This document shows positions 1-11,485 of a stretch of DNA of 64,000 bases, piece after piece. The stretch's first letter is position 1, and every line of letters begins with the position of its first letter. Below the pieces are notes generated by a model. That model saw nothing but the letters and a program-made list of their open reading frames with translations, did not search any database and had not been told where the DNA came from. The DNA is from Eublepharis macularius (lineage: Eukaryota > Chordata > Lepidosauria > Squamata > Eublepharidae), in assembly GCF_028583425.1 (NCBI RefSeq), contig NC_072799.1, forward strand, positions 90,258,217 through 90,322,216. The letters run 5' to 3'. Position numbers and translations under genes: made by a program.

Positions 1-16
1 CGGCGGAGGCCCAGCC

Positions 17-640
17 TCAGCCATATGCCTGGTGGAACAACTCTGTCTTGCAGGCCCAGTGAAAAGATAGTAAATCCTGCCAGGCCCTGATTTCAGCAGA
101 CAGAGCATTCCACCAGGTGGGAGCCAGGACCGAAAAGGCCCTGGCTCTAGTCAAGGCTAGGTGGGCCTCCTTGGGACCAGGGACCACCAACAGCTGTTTG
201 TCCCCTGATCGGAGTGTCCTCTGGGGAATATATGGGGAGAGACGGTCCTGTAGATACGCTGGTCCCAGTCCGCACAGGGCCTTATAGGTCAATACCAGAA
301 CCTTGAATCTGATCCGGTACTCCACTGGCAACCAATGCAGCTCGCGTAAGAATGGTGTTATATGCGCCTTATTTAGCACTCTCATAATAACACACGCCAC
401 TGCATTTTGTACCAGCTGTAATCTCTGGGTCAGGCTCAAAGGCAGCCGTGCGTAGAGCGAGTTACAGTAATCTAGCCTAGAGATGACCGTTGCTTGGATC
501 ACTGTAGTTAAGTCACGGGTTGACAGGTAAGGGACAAGTTGCCTGGTCTGCCGCAGATGGAAAAAAGAGGACCTGACAACCGCTGTGACCTGTGCCTCCA
601 TTTTCAGGGAGGCATCCAAGATCACCCCAAGATCACCCCC
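17..640 (-). mobile_element. L2-clade LINE, reverse transcriptase C-terminal end (window-edge fragment)
   Basis: The minus strand encodes about 200 residues of the region downstream of the reverse transcriptase catalytic core of an L2-type (CR1 superfamily) LINE. Recognisable blocks are SRLDYCNSL, a leucine-rich stretch with LQLVQNAVA, ELHWLPVEYRI and LTYKALCGLGPAYLQDRLSPY, the usual order in this clade. The catalytic YADD part is missing, because the sequence loses similarity beyond about 640. The same family recurs at 20735-21690 with nearly the same 3' end. This is a dead 5'-truncated copy. The clade assignment rests on remembered motif order, not a search. Confidence 0.8.
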
Positions 641-1565
641 CTAGTTAGAAGGGGGAAAGGTTTTGGAGCTGCTGAGGAGTAGCAGACAATAGCTGACTGC
701 TGACACCTGTTAATTTATAGTATAACCATCCAGTATTATGAGCGCATGCGGTTATATGTGCACCTCTGAACAACAATATTGTTTTAAATCTTTCACTCCT
801 GCATTAAACATACTGAATATAAAAGTCTTCGGGTTGAAGTTGTCAATGTAAGGGAAATAAATACAATAGCTAACATCATACATTCTGGTCAGAACAAATG
901 GGCCTGATTTATTAATGGTCACAGCATATAGAGGGAAGTAAACACAGTTTCCTTTCTCCAATAGCCCTGGGAAGTAGCTAGGTAAGGACTAGTGAATATA
1001 GGGAGCCAGCTTTCTGTCCGGTTGAGCAGGTGGGAAGAAGAGAGAGAATCCAGTGGATTTGGGTCAGGGCTCTCAACCTGACAAACGAGATTAGACAGGT
1101 GTGTTGTGACTGCCCTTAACTGCCTGTGAAGCTCCCAAACCTGTATAGGGAGGTTTATGATGGGTGGCTGTGTGTAAAGAGGGGTCACAAAATGTATCGG
1201 TGGTGGGATACAAACCCCAAAGCAAGGGAGTTCTTGAGGTAAAAGCGTGGGTAAGGTAGAGAACATCTGTAGCTGTGTGTGAGTGGAGAAATCCAGAGTG
1301 TGACCAAAGCCCTTCTGAGGTAGAAGTTAAAAGTAAACGTAAGAAGTTGCTGTGGAGAAGGTCACAGAAGAAAGAGTGATTTAATAAAAAGGGGTTGCTC
1401 TCCTAAGGTAAAGGTTTATGGTAAAAAGTGAGGAGGAGCCGTAGCAAATACCCTGGAGCATTTAAAAGAAACAACAGGTGTGACAAAAATATTTGACCTT
1501 CCTGAGGTAAAATCAGAGAGGGTAAAGTGTAGAGAATTGCCACTTAAATGTCACCCCAAAAAAGG

Positions 1566-2400
1566 ATGCCAGTTATAGAGAAAGAGGGAGGCACTGAAGC
1601 TATAATTAACAGTGACAGTGAGGTAGAGAGAGAACAAAGTCCTCTAGAAATGTAGAGAAGTGGAGAACAGTTAGTCAAACTAGCAGCTCAAAACAAAGAG
1701 AAAGAATTTGCCTTAGCCCTACTGGCAGTTGAAGTAAGACACAGGGAAAGATAATTTGAATTAGCCAAAATGACAGCTCAAAGAGAAAACTAGGAATGCA
1801 AAATGCAGCAAGAAATGGAGGAATGCAAAATGGCACATCAGCAAGCCAAACAAAGAATTTGAAATTGGAGAAAGAATTGGAAGAGATCAAACTACAGAAA
1901 GAGCAATAAAAATTCAAAGCCTCAAATTAAGAGAACTGGGACGTAACGGAGCCCTTAAGAGTTCAAGAAGACAACTACCTGAGGGGAGCTATGAAAAGAA
2001 TTCCCCAATTCCCAAAGGGAGATAATTTAGAAACTTTTTTTGTGAACCTTGAGAGAGCCTGTCAGTATTTTAATACCAGAGAATGACCTATATAAGATCT
2101 GAAATCTCTGGTGGTCTAAGTGAAGTTTACAGTGAAATGGGGGATAATGCAGTCAATGATTATGAGGCATTTAAAAAGTGAGCCAAACAAAGGTTTGGAG
2201 TAACCCCAGAAAATACCAAGGAGTTTAGAGGTTTAAGGAAGAAACCTGAAGAAACTTAGGCTCAGGTAGCCTGTAAATTAAAACTGCTATTAAAATAATG
2301 ACTAGAAAATGCTGAGACCTGACAAGATGCTGCCAGTCTTAAAGGACTGGAACAGTTTTACCCACTAAATTCTGCTGGTACAAGTTAAAGAGCCAGGAAC
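1566..2400 (+). pseudogene. Ty3/gypsy retrotransposon gag remnant (SCAN-like capsid)
   Basis: The + strand carries a decayed gag. It starts at an ATG near 1566 (MPVIEKEGG), passes through a charged coiled-coil stretch (NKEKEFALALLAVEVRHRER, near 1690-1760), and then gives a capsid-like region with RIPQFPKGDNLETFF, GDNAVNDYEAF, RFGVTPEN, EFRGLRKKPEET and LEQFY between about 1990 and 2360. These blocks resemble the capsid of Gmr1-like Ty3/gypsy elements, the family from which the vertebrate SCAN domain was derived. At least seven in-frame stops interrupt it, so it cannot make protein. A protease remnant follows in the same orientation, and RNase H lies beyond an L1 insertion. The family name is from memory. 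Confidence 0.6.
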
Positions 2401-2487
2401 AATAGGATAAATTGGTGTTGATAAGGAGAGAAACTCCTCAGAAAAATATTTTTAAAGTGTTGAACTACATAAAGAACCTCACCTGGC

Positions 2488-2730
2488 TAGGATTGCCAGG
2501 TCCCCCCAGGGCTCAAAGTGGGGGCAGGAGGATCATGGGGGAGCACAACAGGAGCACACATCTCTGCATGCACTCTCTGGAAAACTTCCATGTCTCTCAA
2601 GAAATGTCATTTCCAGTGCAACACAGAAGCAATGGGTTATACCAGGGCCAATTTGATAAAATTTTGCCCCAGTGCAACTCTGCTTCCGCATCGCACCTGG
2701 AATGATACATTCAAGGCATGCCAGACAACG
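2488..2730. repeat. Unclassified insert between gag and protease remnants
   Basis: Between the gag remnant and the protease motif lies sequence that does not continue either reading. It begins with ATTGCCAGGTCCCC, which resembles the start of the GGGTTGCCAG element family seen at 19573 and 28497. No clean right end was found, so the nature and limits of the insert are uncertain. Confidence 0.25.
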
Positions 2731-2880
2731 TATTATAGTAACACCTGAGAAAGATATGGATCCTGGCTATAGTGGATCCGTGGTGATGGATGGATGCCAA
2801 GTTTTAGCATGGAGGGATTCAGGGTCTGAAGTGTCATTAAACCCCACTTTGTGAGGTCAGCAAAACTATTAGTACAAGAT
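2731..2880 (+). pseudogene. Ty3/gypsy aspartic protease remnant
   Basis: A short + strand reading contains VMDGCQVLAWRDSGSEVSL. The DSG (2816-2824), preceded by a hydrophobic stretch and followed by a Glu-Val-Ser-Leu, fits the active site of a retropepsin. It follows gag in the same orientation, as expected in a gag-pol element, and stops at about 2852. Only the active-site neighbourhood is recognisable. The downstream sequence to 3520 is too broken to assign, although it is probably degenerate pol. Confidence 0.5.
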
Positions 2881-3780
2881 TGTGGTGCAGCATTTCGCCT
2901 TCCGTCCTCAGCACCAGGACATTTGTACAACAACAACTGAAAGTAATAACAAAGCACCTCAGACCAGTCTAGTTGATTATTATGAACCATCTGTGACAGA
3001 AGGGGGAAGGGACAAAGTGAGTCCTGATTGTGAACATTTCAAACCAATAAGTACCTCCTGGTATGTGCGCAATAATAAAATGCATACAGAAGCTCTTGCA
3101 GCACTACTGTCAGATGGCAAGGGAGACTGCAAGACACTAGATAACAGTGGAGAGTTCTCTGGCACACTTTTTGCCTAACCCCACAGTAGGTTTTCCTAAG
3201 CAGCATGAAAAGGAAGGCCAGACTATATTGGATCTTTTCCCTGTAAAAATGGAGACTGAGCCAAACTCTGGAAAGCAAGCAACAGAAACCCTGAAGGTTT
3301 ATGAGAACCAGAAAAGACGGATGTTCTCTATTACCAACATGCATAGGGGAAGAAGATTTTTGATTCTGTATCAGTACAAGAAAACAATGAATTCCTGTAC
3401 AAAGATAAAGATACTTTGCAAGCCATGTTTAAAGATCCATCCAGATGGCTGGAGATGACAGGCATCCAACCATCACAAAAGTGATGGCGAGACACCCATG
3501 CATGACATCATGTGTTCCACGAAGATTAGGTTCTTTTTTTTTTTTAGAAAATGTTTATTAGGTGAGTACAGATTACAAATAAAATTTGTATTTTATTTAA
3601 GAACATAAATATCAATTTCCCCCCACCCTTTCCCTCCCCCTTTCCCTCAGACTTCCAACAGCTTTTCAACCCATATTTTATTACTTACTTAACTATTTCC
3701 TCTATATAATATTATCCCGTATTTCCTTAATAAACTAATAGTATCCATTAAATTCAAATCTATTCAAATCTATTCAAAAA

Positions 3781-4056
3781 GAATTTTTTAAAGACTGGGG
3801 GAGATTGAAGGAATATTTGGAGAAAAAGTGGGACGTGAAGGGGAAATTATGGCAATTTGAAAGTTATTAACTGGGAGAATTATTAGAGATAGGGATCTTT
3901 AAGTTTAACAATAATTAAAACTTCACTTTAAATGGTAAAGATCCCTATCTCTAATAATTCTCCCAGTTAATAACTTTCAAATTGCCATAATTTCCCCTTC
4001 ACGTCCCGCTTTTTCTCCAAATATTCCTTCAATCTCCCCCAGTCTTTAAAAAATTC
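3781..4056. repeat. Inverted repeat of 120 bp at the L1 3' end
   Basis: The segment 3781-3900 is a near-perfect reverse complement of 3937-4056, with a 36-base spacer. The right arm holds the last codons and the stop of L1 ORF2; the left arm is its inverted copy placed between ORF2 and the 3' UTR. The two arms differ at very few bases, for example GTGGGAC against the complement of GTCCCGC. Confidence 0.9.
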
Positions 4057-7000
4057 TTCAGAATTCTGGTCTCTCAGCCTTCTTGTCATTTTGTCCATTT
4101 CTGCCATGTACAGCAATTTTTGTATCCACTCTCCAATAGATGGTATTTCTTGCACTTTCCATTTCTGCGCATATAATATTCTTGCCGCTGTTGTCATATA
4201 GAATAACAATTTCTGTGCTGCATAGGAACATCTTCCATATTTAAGTTCATATTTAAGTTCAATTCTTTATTATTGAAATCTGCAAAATCTCATTTATCAT
4301 TTCTAAAATATCTCCCCAGTACTGCCTAGCTACCTCACAAGTCCACCACATGTGATACAATGATCCTTCATGACTTTTACATTTCCAACACTTGTCAGAC
4401 ATCTTAGCATTTCCATACGCTATTTTTTTTGGCGTCAAATACCACCTATATATCATCTTGAAAATATTTTCCTTAATACTGGTACAGGTTGAAGTCTTCA
4501 ATGTATTTTTCCACAAATACTCCCATGCCTCCATCGTTATGTCTCTTTGGCAATTTATAACCCACTTCACCGTCTGGACTTTAACAGTTTCATCCTCTGT
4601 ATAGCACTTCAAAAGTATTTTATACATTTTTGAAATTTTCTTCTTACTTTCTTGTAGTATAGCTTCTTCCAATTCTGAGTCTTTCCATTTAATTCCATCT
4701 TTTGAGCGATCTGAGTTATATGTCCTTTATCTGCCTATATTGAAACCATCCATAACAAGAAGCTAACTCTTCTTCTGTTTTAATTCTTATCATATTTTGT
4801 TCCTGAATAAGAATCTTTTTGTAGGACAGACATTGGTCTCTGTTATAAATAGCTCTCGGGTCGATAGTTTCAAATGGTACCGCCCACGAGGGGATACCTT
4901 CACCCAGATGTCTTTTATATTTTTTCCAGATTGTGAAGAGACTTCTTCTAACATAATGATGCAGAAACATAGAATCAGCTTTCAATTTATCGTGCCACAA
5001 GTAGGCATGCCATCCAAACAATTTTTTATAGCCTTCCAAAGTTAGTAGCTTACAGTTCTCCAATGACATCCAATCTTTAAGCCAGACCAAACAAACTGCC
5101 TCATAGTATAAACTGATATTCGGCAACTGCAGTCCACCTCTCTTTGGCATCACACAAAACTTTCATTTTTACTTGGGGTTTCTTGCCTGCCCATACAAAA
5201 TCGGAAATCTTCCTCTGCCACTTTTCAAATTGCTTACTGTCTCTAATAATTGGAATTGTCTGTAATAAAAACATGATCCGTGGTAACACATTCATCTTGA
5301 CTGCCGCTATTCTTCCCAGCCATGACAGATTTAATTTATTCCATTTAATCAAGTCTCTATCAATCTGCTGCCATAGCTTTTCATAATTGTTCTTAAACAA
5401 GTCAATGTTCTTCGCTGTAAGCTCAATTCCTAAATATTTTACTGTATGTGTTACTTCACAATTTGTAATTTCCATCAATTCTTGTTGCTTTTGTTTGGTC
5501 ATATTCTTACATAATATCTTCGACTTTCTCTTGTTCACATAAAATCCAGCCAAATCTCCGAATTCCTTTATTTATCTAGCAACTTTGGCATATTTTGTAT
5601 TGGATCCTCAACAATAACCATCACGTCATCCGCAAAAGCTCTATCTTTGTAGGTGAAATCTTTAATTTTTATGCCTCTTATAGCATCATCCTCTCAAATC
5701 TGAATCAATAGCATTTCCAAAATCAAAATAAACAACAATGGAGATAATGGGCAACCTTGCCTTGTACCCTTTCTGATTTCCAATTTTTTTGTTAAATCCT
5801 TATTAACTACAATTGCTGCACATTGGTCTTTATAAATCGCTCTTACCGCTTGAATAAACTCTTTTCCCATTTGCAGTTTTTCCATTGTGGCGAACATAAA
5901 ACTCCAATTTAGATTGTCAAAAGCTTTCTCTGCGTCCGCAAAGAAGAAACCAACTTTTTTCTCACAGTGTTTGTCATAATATTCTATTGCATTTAAAACA
6001 GTTCTCAAATTGTCTTTAATTTGTCTCTTTGGAAGGAAACCTGCTTGTTCTTCTACAATGAATTCCACGAGCCCCTCCTTTAATCTCTCCGCCAAAAATT
6101 TTGCAAAGATTTTATAATCATTATTCAGCAACGAAATAGGTTGATAATTTTTAACATTACATAAGTCCTGTTCTTCCTTTGGTATCAATGATATAATGGC
6201 CTCATTCCAAGATTCTGGAACTTTTTGTCCTCTTAAAATTTCATTCATTACCTCCTTCAAAAAAGGTACCAGTTCATTTGCCAATGATTTATAAAATTTG
6301 GCCGTAATTCCATCTGGACCTGGTGCTTTGCCTAATTTAGTCAACTGAATAGCTTCCTTTATCTCTCTGTAATTTCTGCATTCAGCTTTTCCTTCCATTT
6401 TTCTGATATCAATGGCAATTTAATTTTATCTAAGTATTGTTCTATAGCTTCCAAATTTACTTCTTTCCTTTGATACAATTTTGCATAAAACTTAAAAAAT
6501 GCTCTACTAATCGCTGGTTGATCCATCAATGTCATTCCATTTTCTTGAATCTTAGTTATCACTTTTTTTTCTTTTTTCTTTTTCAACTGCCACGCTAAAT
6601 ATTTCCCAGGTTTATTTGCCCCCTCAAATGACTTTTGATTTAATTTCTTCAGTTCCCATTCCAACTCTTTATTCTCCATTGCTTTCAATTGTTCTTGCAA
6701 GATTTTAATTTCTTGATATAGTTTCTTTTTCCCTGGTCTTTTCTTCAGTTGTACCTCCTTAGTTCTTATATTCTCCACAATTACTTTTTCTCCTCTTTTC
6801 TCTTTTTATCCCTTGCATTTAAGTCCATTAATACTCCTCTAATAACTGCTTTATAAGTATCCCAAACTTTGTAGGTTGGAACGGTGTTATTCAAATTATA
6901 TTGTATAAAGAATTTGGTCTCTTTTTGTAACAATTCTAAATTGCCCTTTTGCTGCAGCAAATCCTCATTTATTCTCCATCCTCGTCTTTTGGTGCATTTT

Positions 7001-7737
7001 CCAAACTTCCACATAATTGGATTATGGTCTGAGCCTACTTTTGGCATTATCTCCACATCCTTTGTCCATACAACCAAGTCCTAAGAGGCCCAGATCATAT
7101 CAATTCTTGATAATGTCAAATGTCTTGGCGAGAAATACGTATACTGCTTTACCTTAGGATTATTCCTTCTCCAAACATCCTCCAAATTCTCCTGATCTTT
7201 AATTTCCAAGAAGGATTTTAGCAAAAGTCCTCTTTTCTTTTGTGCACCCTTTGTTTTTTTATCAACGTCTAAAGCTGTAACTCCATTGAAGTCACCTGCC
7301 AAAATTATTTGTGAGTAAGTTAGCCCATCCAATTGTTTCTGTAGATCCTTGAAGAAATAGTCCTTAGCACCATTAGGTGCATAAATCTCAATCAGCAAAA
7401 TCTTTTCCAATACAATACAAGCCTTCGACAAAATCTTTTCCGTATTCCAAATAATTTCCACGGCTATGTATCTGCCTTCCACATCATTAAATAACATTTT
7501 AGGTTGCAATTCATCTTTAATATATAAAACGACTCCTCTTTTTTTTTGCTTCGATGTAGCTGCGAATTCCCTTCCCAATTTAGCATTTTTAAAATATTTC
7601 ACATCTTGTTTCTTAATATGGGTCTCCTGTAAGCAGATTATATTACAATTCTGTTTAGATAGCCAATGGAAAATAGTTTTATGTTTAGAAGGTTAGTTCA
7701 GTCCATTTATGTTCCAAGATATGATTTTGCATTCCAT
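3967..7737 (-). pseudogene. L1 ORF2 (endonuclease and reverse transcriptase), broken
   Basis: Read on the minus strand from ATG 7737, the protein starts MECKIISWNINGLN and is stopped at 7693-7695. It then continues with CLQETH, LAGDFNGV (near 7290), SRIDMIWAS and GSDHNPIMW, the apurinic-type endonuclease residues. Next come a linker and the reverse transcriptase: GKAPGPDGI (near 6320), FADAEKAFD (near 5930), GTRQGCPLSPLLF (near 5750) and FADDVMV (near 5630). The carboxyl end has a CWKC...H...C zinc-knuckle-like motif at about 4330-4390. Stops or frame changes occur near 7693, 7081, 6780, 6380, 5694, 5575, 5130, 4700 and 4240. The family enzyme nicks DNA and copies its own RNA at the nick; this copy cannot. 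Confidence 0.9.
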
Positions 7738-7770
7738 AATCAAATTCTGGATCTTTTAGGTAAGTCTTTT

Positions 7771-8568
7771 TCATTGTCCATAAAAAAACCTCTCCATCTC
7801 ATGACTGGACCTGATCGTTTTCTTGACTGTTTGATATTCAAAACTCAAACCCTCTGGTATCTCCCATCTATATCTAATATTCAAATCCTTCAACATTTGA
7901 ACCAATTCTCTGTATTTCTTCCTTTCCAACAAAACTCCCCTTGGTAGCTCTTTCATTATTTGCACTCTTTTTCCAGCAATTTCCAAAGGGTTTTGAAACT
8001 GCTTACTCACAATATCTTCTCTTGTTCTTTTTGTTGTAAATTGCACTATCATATCTCTTGATAGATTTTTTTGAGCTGCATATTTTGAATTAATTCTGTA
8101 AGCCACATCCAGAAGAGCCGCAACTTCTTCCACTTCCTTGTCCAAAAATTCTGCAAGTATTTCTGATATCTGCTCTTGGGCTGATTTCCCCTCTACTTCT
8201 GGGACTCCGCGAAATCTAAGTTGTCTTTCCATGTGTTTACATTCCATCACGGCCATTCTTCCTTGCAAACCCTTGGTTTCTATCTTAAAAGAAGCAGACA
8301 ATTTATCAACTTCATCCTCCATTACTTTAACTTTCAGCTGCGTCGTTTGTAATTCCTTCTTGACCTCATCAATACTCTTGGCTACTTCTGCCACCTCCGA
8401 TTTAAGTGTCTCTTTAAAGTCTTTCGCCATATCCCTTATCATATCCTTAATCTCTTTATTTCCATCCTCCACTTTCTTATCAAGGCTCTCCAACGCTGAC
8501 TGCCACTCCTTCTTTGACATCGTGGGGCTAGCTTTACCTCGCTCCCATGAGTCCGCTCTCTTCCGCAA
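7771..8568 (-). CDS. L1 ORF1p-like RNA-binding protein (intact reading frame)
   Basis: This is an open frame of 265 codons on the minus strand. The first two-fifths is a charged heptad region (from about residue 20 to 105, rich in Lys, Glu, Val and Leu) suited to a trimeric coiled coil. It is followed by an RRM-like segment with RQLRFRGVPE near residue 136 and a basic C-terminal domain with ERKKYRELVQ. This order is that of L1 ORF1p, the nucleic-acid chaperone that coats L1 RNA. Starts at MRKRADSWERG or the later MSKKEWQ are both possible. The stop lies 33 bases before the ORF2 ATG. The frame is open while ORF2 is broken, so I regard it as a relic that has simply not yet acquired a stop. Confidence 0.8.
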   Translation of the reverse strand: MRKRADSWERGKASPTMSKKEWQSALESLDKKVEDGNKEIKDMIRDMAKDFKETLKSEVAEVAKSIDEVKKELQTTQLKVKVMEDEVDKLSASFKIETKGLQGRMAVMECKHMERQLRFRGVPEVEGKSAQEQISEILAEFLDKEVEEVAALLDVAYRINSKYAAQKNLSRDMIVQFTTKRTREDIVSKQFQNPLEIAGKRVQIMKELPRGVLLERKKYRELVQMLKDLNIRYRWEIPEGLSFEYQTVKKTIRSSHEMERFFYGQ

Positions 8569-9194
8569 CTCCGTGGCGAAAATAATTTATTATTTTCAAA
8601 GTTAAGTCCTCTATTTTAAACAAATTCTTCTCCAATTAAAGAATTCCGGTGTCCAAAATGGCGGGTGTCTTTTCTCTATGGTTTTAACTCGAAGCTTCTG
8701 CCCTTATCCTTCTCCAAGATGGCCCATTTCCGCTTAGGTTGAGGTCTTGCCCTTTCCCTTTTCCAAAATGGTGCACTTCCTTTTCTGGGTTTCCTTTAGC
8801 CGCTGCTTCCAACCCGTTACTCTATTGCTTTGACGCACTTCCTGCTCTGTCACAGCCACACAGCAGTTCTCGCGTTTCTTCAAATTTCCCACAGTTCACT
8901 ATCTCTCTTTAACCGCAGGTATGTAAACAATAATCACTTTTCCGCTCTAATTATTCTAAATAATTTCTTTTTAACTCAGTCACTTTGCCAGAACATAGCC
9001 AGTAAGTTTTTAGAACTTAGCAATTTTTGTCTTCCAAATTAATTCAGTTCCTCTTATCAAAATTCTTCTCGAAAAGAGAGATAGCAATCTTTACCTTAAC
9101 AGTTCTACTTGCGGGTTGTAATCGCTGTTTCAGTACTCAAAATATTCCAAATTAGTCCAAATTAATTGCTGAAGCTTGGGTACGATGATCTTAT

Positions 9195-9529
9195 GTCAAT
9201 TCAATGACTCCAGAGCCACTGCAGAGATCTTTGCCATCCTTCATAGAGCGGGACCTCAAGGCTGGGTGGGCGATTGTTGCGCAGATCTCCCCCCACAGCC
9301 AAGATCAACGCACCCTCTGGATCCTGAGCATTCACGCCTGTTCTCCGCCTGAGAACAGGGGGCCGCGGGCGATCTAGCACCCCACCAGCCCTCACAAACA
9401 GTGGCTCGGACAGCTCCGCTTCTGAGCTGTGTCAGACCACCATGATCCCAAACCGGAAGTCAAAGATGAGGTTCTTAGACTGCATCCTGGGAGAAGAACC
9501 AAGCTCCAAGTTGCCAGAGAAGATCAAAG
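9195..9529 (-). promoter_or_regulatory. Probable L1 5' UTR / internal promoter region
   Basis: This GC-rich stretch, with many CpG steps around 9260-9440, sits upstream of ORF1 on the minus strand and ends at the candidate target duplication at 9530. The AT-rich interval 8600-9190 lies between it and ORF1. L1 elements carry an internal promoter in the 5' UTR. The role is inferred from position and composition only. Confidence 0.45.
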
Positions 9530-9899
9530 GAAGATTAATCAAAGACTACCTGATATAAACCTTATAATATATACCAGCATGGACCAGGAAAGTTCAGGGG
9601 TCAGACATATTCTCATATTTTAACAGGAAATGGCTGGTCCTATGTGCGTGTATGTAAACGTGGGAGGAAGAGCAGGTGTTACCCTACAGAATAGCCCAAA
9701 CTTACCTGAGGGGAACGTTATGGGAATGAAACAATCTGGCCCTCTAAACAATGTGCAGATGGAGCAAGTTGTGGGTATTCCTGGGACTTATAAAGATCCT
9801 TTTATACCTATCCCAGAGCACTCTCAGCTCACCAGTCACTGGGGGAAAATGGAACATGTGCATCTGATTTCTACCTCTTCCCACAAGGTAGCTGGAATC

Positions 9900-10120
9900 T
9901 ATGGGTAATTCCTAGAAAGCAATATATGATGGGGATAGAGTGTTTGATTATAGTATGGGCATTAACTAAATGAAAGCCGTATCTAGGGAGGAGGAACCTA
10001 CCCTTCCTATGGATCATTTTTTTGGGTTTCACCCTGCCAAAGGGAGCCGTGGCAAACTGCTGCATTGGAGCCTTATGTTCCAGGTCTTTCTGACCTGGGG
10101 GTACAGTTGCAGATATCTTG
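9900..10120 (+). pseudogene. Ty3/gypsy RNase H remnant
   Basis: The + strand reads IECLIIVWALTK, then after a stop KPYLGRR. After a frame change it reads DHFFGFHPAKGSRGKLLHWSLMFQVF (quoted in parts: DHFFGFHP and LLHWSLMFQVF). The pattern E-C-L-x-I-x-W-A-L, then YL-x-GR, then DH and later W-S-L-x-x-Q-x-F is that of the RNase H domain of Ty3/gypsy pol. It has the same orientation as the gag and protease remnants at 1566-2880, from which it is separated by the L1. The interval 9538-9900 shows no recognisable polymerase motif and may be internally deleted or rearranged. Confidence 0.55.
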
Positions 10121-10809
10121 TCCAGAAATGAAGAAGCAAGGAAAGAATTTTGTAAATATGGAAAAGGTGCAAGTATGTTAGAATGCTTAATGTGTTTTGT
10201 GTGTCTTTATTGCAAGAAAACCAAAAGTTATGTAAGAATAAGATGGTGAAAATGTTATATTACAATAGGTGTTTATCAATGTTACATACATTTATATATC
10301 TATAGATAGCAGGAAAAAGGTGTCTCTGGAGGTAATGTAAACAAATTTCAAAAGTGATTAGTCCTTAATAAGGAGGTAAAGCCCTCATTGTCCTGGCAGT
10401 GACCTAAAAATGGGCCTCCGCCTTGAAAAATGCATACGGTACTCTGTACTAGAAAATAAACTATATTCTCAGCCCAACGTTTTACTACAGAACACTAAGA
10501 TTTTTACAATAAACATTTTTAAAGCACAGTGATTAATATTATCCTTGCATCATATCCAAAACTTCTTGTCTGACAGCCTGCCATCTAGTTTTACTCTTTT
10601 TCCAAACATCAGGTCACAATGATTAGAAGAAAAGAACCTTCCAACAGTTGTTTGAGATGTGTACATTTGTTTATTAGTAATTCCACAAACTTGTTTTTAG
10701 AAGTAGTTAAATATGACGTCAGCTGTTTTCCTGTCTTTCTTATTCTGTGTCCCTGTAGCAAGGCCTCCCTCTTTCATGATATGCAAAGAGGACACTGCAC
10801 TTTTGGCGC
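10121..10809. other. No recognisable feature
   Basis: AT-rich sequence without a recognisable coding motif or repeat boundary. It may include further decayed gypsy 3' sequence. Open frames here are short and lack family motifs. Confidence 0.5.
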
Positions 10810-10817
10810 TGAATAGG

Positions 10818-11477
10818 CAGGGCCGGATCGAGGGGGGCAGGGGGTAGTCTGCCCCCGGCACCACCAAAGAGGGGGCACTGGGCACAGCTGCTAGCCGCCA
10901 GGAGCGCGCTGGTGGCAGCGTGGGCGGCTCAGCGGCCACCCGTGCCATTCACCTGCCCAGCAGGACAGGGAGAGCGCGGCAAGCTGGTCGTCCCCTCAGC
11001 TGGGCAGGTGAATGGCACAGAGAGCTGGGAGGCCGCCTGCACCACTCGCCTGTCCTGCTGAGGGGGTGGCCGGCTTGCCACGCGTTCCCTGTCCTGCGGG
11101 GTAGGTGAATGGCGTGGGCAGCCTCCCAGCTCTCTGTGCCATTCGCCTGCCCGGCTGAGGGGGTGGCCAGCTTGCCGCATGGTCCCTGTCCTGCTGGGCA
11201 AGCGAGTGGCATGGAGGGCTGGGAGGCCGCCCGCGCCATTCGCCTGCCCCACAGGACAGGGAGCACATGGCAAGCTGGCCGCCCCCTCAGCAGGACAGGC
11301 GAGTGGCGCGGGCGGCCTCTCAGCTGCCGGCGCTGCTGCCGGTCCGCTGGCAGCATGCCACCCTGCATGATGACATCATGAAGTGACATCATGCAGTGCC
11401 GGGAGTGCGTGCGCGCATGCGCAGGGGCAGCTGGACTTGGGTTGTCCTGGGTGCCAGGAACCCAAGATCCGGCCCTG
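10818..11477. mobile_element. GC-rich hAT-like non-autonomous DNA element, copy 1
   Basis: The ends are inverted repeats: CAGGGCCGGATC at the left and GATCCGGCCCTG at the right. Both are flanked by the same 8 bases, TGAATAGG (10810-10817 and 11478-11485), the duplication length of hAT transposons. The inside is made of GC-rich modules of about 60-70 bases, such as CCTGCCCAGCAGGACAGGG and its inverted forms. These give several overlapping chance frames on both strands. It encodes no transposase. Confidence 0.85.
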
Positions 11478-11485
11478 TGAATAGG

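Larger units (their letters stand above)
3529..9529 (-). mobile_element. Near full-length L1 LINE, inactive, nested in a gypsy element
   Basis: A minus-strand L1 about 6.0 kb long. On the + strand it begins with the T-run at 3532-3544, the complement of its poly(A) tail, and ends in a GC-rich segment at about 9195-9450 that would be its 5' UTR promoter. ORF1 (7771-8568) precedes ORF2 (about 3967-7737). The octamer GAAGATTA occurs at 3521-3528 and again at 9530-9537, directly at the two proposed ends, so it is a candidate target-site duplication. Gypsy gag and protease lie on the left and gypsy RNase H on the right, so the L1 landed in an older gypsy copy. ORF2 has several stops and frame changes. 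An inverted duplication lies near the 3' end. Confidence 0.85.
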
